In this document: piece by piece, positions 61,582 to 64,000 of the stretch
How positions within the stretch are numbered: position 1 is the stretch's first letter
Layout: each line of letters starts with the position of its first letter
From: UBA6183 sp046314755
GTDB lineage: Bacteria; Bacteroidota; Bacteroidia; UKL13-3
Length of the DNA stretch: 64,000 nt
Direction: 5' to 3'
NCBI GenBank assembly: GCA_046314755.1
Contig: JBKDBG010000002.1
Location: 1-64,000, forward strand
Program-made: the position numbers and the translations under genes
The notes under the pieces: generated by a model
Told to the model about the DNA's origin: nothing
Seen by the model: the letters and a program-made list of their open reading frames with translations, nothing else
Database searches by the model: none

Positions 61582-62925
61582 ATGCATGATCCGTCAAAAA
61601 ATATTGATCAATCATTATTCGATAATTCAAATGCTTACTCACGTTTAGCGTTTGAGGCGATGGAATATACCGATGAGTGTTTGTTTATCACCGGAAAAGC
61701 CGGCACAGGTAAATCAACCCTGTTGCGATATTTTGTATCCAACAGTAAAAAGCAAGCTGTAGTTTTAGCCCCAACAGGTATTGCGGCAATAAACGTTGGA
61801 GGTGTAACCATTCATTCTTTTTTTCGTTTGCCATTTAGGCCTATTGCACCCGATGATGATGAAATACAACGTTTCCCTCGAAATTCGGAGAAGTTCAAAA
61901 TTATTCAGAAAACGGATGTGTTTATTATTGATGAGGTATCGATGCTTAGGGCTGATATTATTGATGCCATAGATCAATGTTTGAGATTAAATACCGGATA
62001 CCCTGATAAACCCTTTGGCGGCAAACAAGTGGTATTTTTTGGCGATTTGTTTCAGCTTGAACCGGTTGTTCAGCAAAATGAAGTGGAGCGATATTTATTC
62101 GAACAATATTATAACAGTCATTACTTCTTCGATGCCCGCGTGTTTCGTAACATTCAATTGCATAGTATTGAGTTACGAAAAATATACCGACAAAACGATG
62201 CTCATTTTATAGCACTGCTCGATAAAATTAGGTTGAAACAAGTAAATGAAGAGGATTTATTACACTTGAACCGCAGGGTTGACCGATATTTTGAACCAAC
62301 AGCTCAAGATTTATTCATTACGCTTACCACAAGAAATCATACGGCAAGTGGTATTAATGAAGGGGAATTAAATAAACTTCCGGGAGAGGAAAAAATTTAC
62401 CAAGGTGCAGTAAGTGGTGAGTTTAATTTAAACCAATTACCAACCGAAAAAACTTTGGTGCTAAAACAAGATGCACAAATAATTTTTATAAAAAATAGTG
62501 CAGAAAATAAATGGGTAAATGGTACTGTTGGGAAAATCAAAAAACTGGAGGAGGATAGTATAACCGTTGAGTTGAATAATGGTGAAGAAGTAGAAGTGTT
62601 GCGTGAACTTTGGGAAAACAAAAGATACTATTGGGATAACATAAATCGTAAAGTAAAAAGTGATGTGATCGGCACCTTTAAACAATTTCCCATAAAATTA
62701 GCTTGGGCTATTACCATTCATAAAAGCCAAGGTTTAACTTTTGATAAAGTAATTATTGAATTGGGCGGTGGTACATTTGCACACGGACAACTTTATGTAG
62801 CATTAAGCAGATGCCGAACCTTAGAAGGAATTGTTTTACGTGAGGCAATAAAAAACTCTGACATCAAAATTGATGACAGAGTTATACAGTTCGCCAAAAA
62901 CTTTGCGTCTCTTGAAGACGCGTAA
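61582..62925 (+). CDS. Pif1/RecD-like DNA helicase
   Basis: The ATG at 61582 (447 residues) is preferred over a TTG at 61564. Superfamily 1 motifs: ITGKAGTGKSTLLRYF (Walker A), VLAPTGIAAINVGGVTIHSF (Ia), DVFIIDEVSMLRADIIDAI (II), FGDLFQLEPVV (III), then KPDQFIP-like DAQIIFIKNS, and AWAITIHKSQGLTFDKVIIE (V) and LYVALSRCRTLEGIVL (VI). This is the Pif1-like group often annotated as an AAA-family ATPase or exodeoxyribonuclease V alpha chain. It lacks the extra domains of RecD, so a stand-alone 5'-3' helicase is likely. Confidence 0.86.
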   Translation: MHDPSKNIDQSLFDNSNAYSRLAFEAMEYTDECLFITGKAGTGKSTLLRYFVSNSKKQAVVLAPTGIAAINVGGVTIHSFFRLPFRPIAPDDDEIQRFPRNSEKFKIIQKTDVFIIDEVSMLRADIIDAIDQCLRLNTGYPDKPFGGKQVVFFGDLFQLEPVVQQNEVERYLFEQYYNSHYFFDARVFRNIQLHSIELRKIYRQNDAHFIALLDKIRLKQVNEEDLLHLNRRVDRYFEPTAQDLFITLTTRNHTASGINEGELNKLPGEEKIYQGAVSGEFNLNQLPTEKTLVLKQDAQIIFIKNSAENKWVNGTVGKIKKLEEDSITVELNNGEEVEVLRELWENKRYYWDNINRKVKSDVIGTFKQFPIKLAWAITIHKSQGLTFDKVIIELGGGTFAHGQLYVALSRCRTLEGIVLREAIKNSDIKIDDRVIQFAKNFASLEDA

Positions 62926-62926
62926 T

Positions 62927-63067
62927 TTAAGGTTGTTGCGAAGTAGAATTAGTTTGGGTTGATGAGTTTGCTTGTTGTTGGTCTGACATCATTTTATAAC
63001 CAACTAAAACCATAATGGCAATCCAACCAATTACGATTCCAATAATTAAGCCTTTACCTGATTTCAT
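62927..63067 (-). CDS. 46-residue single-pass membrane protein
   Basis: Small frame starting with the ATG at 63067 and ending with TAA at 62927-62929. The first residues MKSGKG are basic, then one transmembrane helix (LIIGIVIGWIAIMVLVGYKM, about 7-26) and a polar Gln/Ser/Thr/Asn tail (SDQQQANSSTQTNSTSQQP) that would lie outside the cytoplasm. No family is recognised. It is convergent with the helicase gene, whose stop is a single base away. Plausible by its sharp membrane-plus-tail layout, not by homology. Confidence 0.5.
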   Translation of the reverse strand: MKSGKGLIIGIVIGWIAIMVLVGYKMMSDQQQANSSTQTNSTSQQP

Positions 63068-63190
63068 AATGTTCCCCGTTTTTTTGTATTACAAAATTTA
63101 ATACACAAATCGGAATATGAAAAAAAAGAATTGTTTTGACAGGAAAAACTAAATAAATAGCGGTTATAAAAAACAGACGTTTGTTATTTG

Positions 63191-64000
63191 TCAAACCGAA
63201 CGAAAGCTTCCCTTTAGAAAATCATGGTAAGCCAAGCCAATTCCTGTTTTTAAATCAACTTTAGGTTTCCATTCCATTTTTCTGAGTTTCTCGGCATCCA
63301 TTAATTTTCTTGGCGTGCCGTCCGGTTTTGATAAATCAAACCTTATTTCACCATCATATCCAACCACTTCTTTGATCAAATAAATCAACTCTTTGATACT
63401 TACATCTTCTCCATAACCAACATTCACAAATTGCTTTTCGTGGTATTCTTGCATAAGTAAGTAACAAGCATCAGCAAGGTCATCCACAAATAAAAACTCC
63501 CTTAGCGGACTTCCGGTTCCCCAAGCCTCAATAAATGGAGCGTGATTTATTTTGGCTTCATGCATTCTTCTAATTAAAGCGGGCATAACATGCGAATGTT
63601 CGGGGTGGTAATTATCTCCATAACCATATAAATTAGTTGGCATCACCGAAATAAAGTTACAACCATATTGGTCGCGGTAACTCTCACACAATTTTATTCC
63701 TGCAATTTTTGCAATGGCATAAGGCTCATTGGTGTATTCTAACTCTCCGGTAAGCAAGTAATCTTCTTTTAGTGGTTGTGGTGCAAGTTTTGGGTAAATG
63801 CATGATGAACCGAAGAACATTAATTTCTTCACGTGATGCACATAGGCTTGATGAATAATGTTTGATTCAATCATCAAGTTTTGATAAATAAAATCAGCGC
63901 GATAGGTGTTGTTCGCCACAATGCCTCCAACTTTGGCCGCAGCTAAAAAAACGTATTCCGGTTTTTGTTCATCAAAAAAATTGGCAACCGCTTGTTGGTT
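63191..64000 (-). CDS. fcl: GDP-L-fucose synthase, 5' end outside window
   Basis: The frame is open to the right edge, so about 40 N-terminal residues with the NADP-binding GxxGxxG are missing; the visible part has 269 residues. It contains FLAAAKVGGIVANNTYRA (partly before the GTG at 63919), FFGSSCIYPKLAPQPLKE with the Ser/Cys catalytic pair, EPYAIAKIAGIKLCESYR (Y-x3-K) and a C-terminal GLAYHDFLKGSF. Fcl epimerises and reduces GDP-4-keto-6-deoxymannose to GDP-L-fucose for surface polysaccharides. gmd is expected next to it outside the window. Confidence 0.95.
   Translation of the reverse strand, partial: NQQAVANFFDEQKPEYVFLAAAKVGGIVANNTYRADFIYQNLMIESNIIHQAYVHHVKKLMFFGSSCIYPKLAPQPLKEDYLLTGELEYTNEPYAIAKIAGIKLCESYRDQYGCNFISVMPTNLYGYGDNYHPEHSHVMPALIRRMHEAKINHAPFIEAWGTGSPLREFLFVDDLADACYLLMQEYHEKQFVNVGYGEDVSIKELIYLIKEVVGYDGEIRFDLSKPDGTPRKLMDAEKLRKMEWKPKVDLKTGIGLAYHDFLKGSFRSV

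Noticed and set aside
1..64000. CRISPR arrays, prophage, insertion sequences
   Set aside because: No regularly spaced repeats, transposase, integrase or phage structural genes were seen on either strand.

Overview
The window is chromosomal DNA of a Bacteroidota bacterium, probably a gliding or type IX-secreting member of the Flavobacteriales, Cytophagales or Sphingobacteriales. The evidence is the PorP/SprF-GldK-GldL-GldM-GldN cluster, type IX secretion (T9SS) cargo with type A and type B (CHU_C) sorting tails, an S46 dipeptidyl-peptidase, Bacteroidota-type homogentisate dioxygenase, a short-LID adenylate kinase, AT-rich spacers, few Shine-Dalgarno sites, and promoters of the TTTG-N19-TAnnTTTG kind. 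The DNA is nearly all genic. No phage, insertion sequence, CRISPR array or integrase was seen. Almost everything is housekeeping; accessory character is limited to 43.6-46.8 kb and 30.7-32.6 kb.

Layout. 0-6.6 kb: end of hemD, then the T9SS/gliding core. 6.6-9 kb (minus): DUF429 gene, crcB, rsgA and dtd as one compact operon. 9-12.8 kb: adk-obgE, a membrane-anchored metallophosphoesterase, ispE. 12.9-18.7 kb: a T9SS cargo protein, DedA, a 41-residue lipoprotein coupled to a glycosyltransferase, dcd, then a minus operon of a small conserved protein, ftsE and a flavin reductase-like gene. 18.8-23.9 kb: an OmpA-like/TPR lipoprotein, prfB with its programmed +1 frameshift, two uncharacterised genes and an SDR. 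23.9-30.6 kb: an alpha-oxoamine synthase (sphingolipid or sulfonolipid candidate), thiolase, aminotransferase class IV and a DPP11-like peptidase. 30.7-35.3 kb: three tandem paralogous outer-membrane barrels, then a nuclease-ATP ligase pair. 35.3-39.3 kb (minus): tRNA-Leu(UAG) with an upstream partial tRNA copy, tig, clpP, clpX. 39.4-43.6 kb: RelA/SpoT, a Fur-family regulator, purA.

43.6-46.8 kb holds a tandem array of lipoproteins and secreted proteins with one truncated copy, one copy broken by a single nonsense codon, and two perfect nucleotide-identity tracts of 62 and 60 bases. This is the least explained part of the window. 46.9-50 kb: a LOG-family protein and the hmgA-hpd tyrosine-degradation operon. 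50.1-54.5 kb: a TPR lipoprotein and thrS-infC-rpmI-rplT, with infC starting at TTG. 54.6-64 kb: dprA, alkaline phosphatase, a small membrane protein, a large CHU_C adhesin-like protein, bacilliredoxin, ahcY, a Pif1/RecD-like helicase, a 46-residue membrane protein and the end of fcl.

In function the window joins envelope export (T9SS plus several of its likely cargos), translation and proteostasis (thrS, infC, rpmI, rplT, prfB, tig, clpXP, dtd, rsgA, obgE), nucleotide metabolism (adk, dcd, purA), and small catabolic or envelope-lipid modules. Strong stem-loop terminators separate most transcription units.
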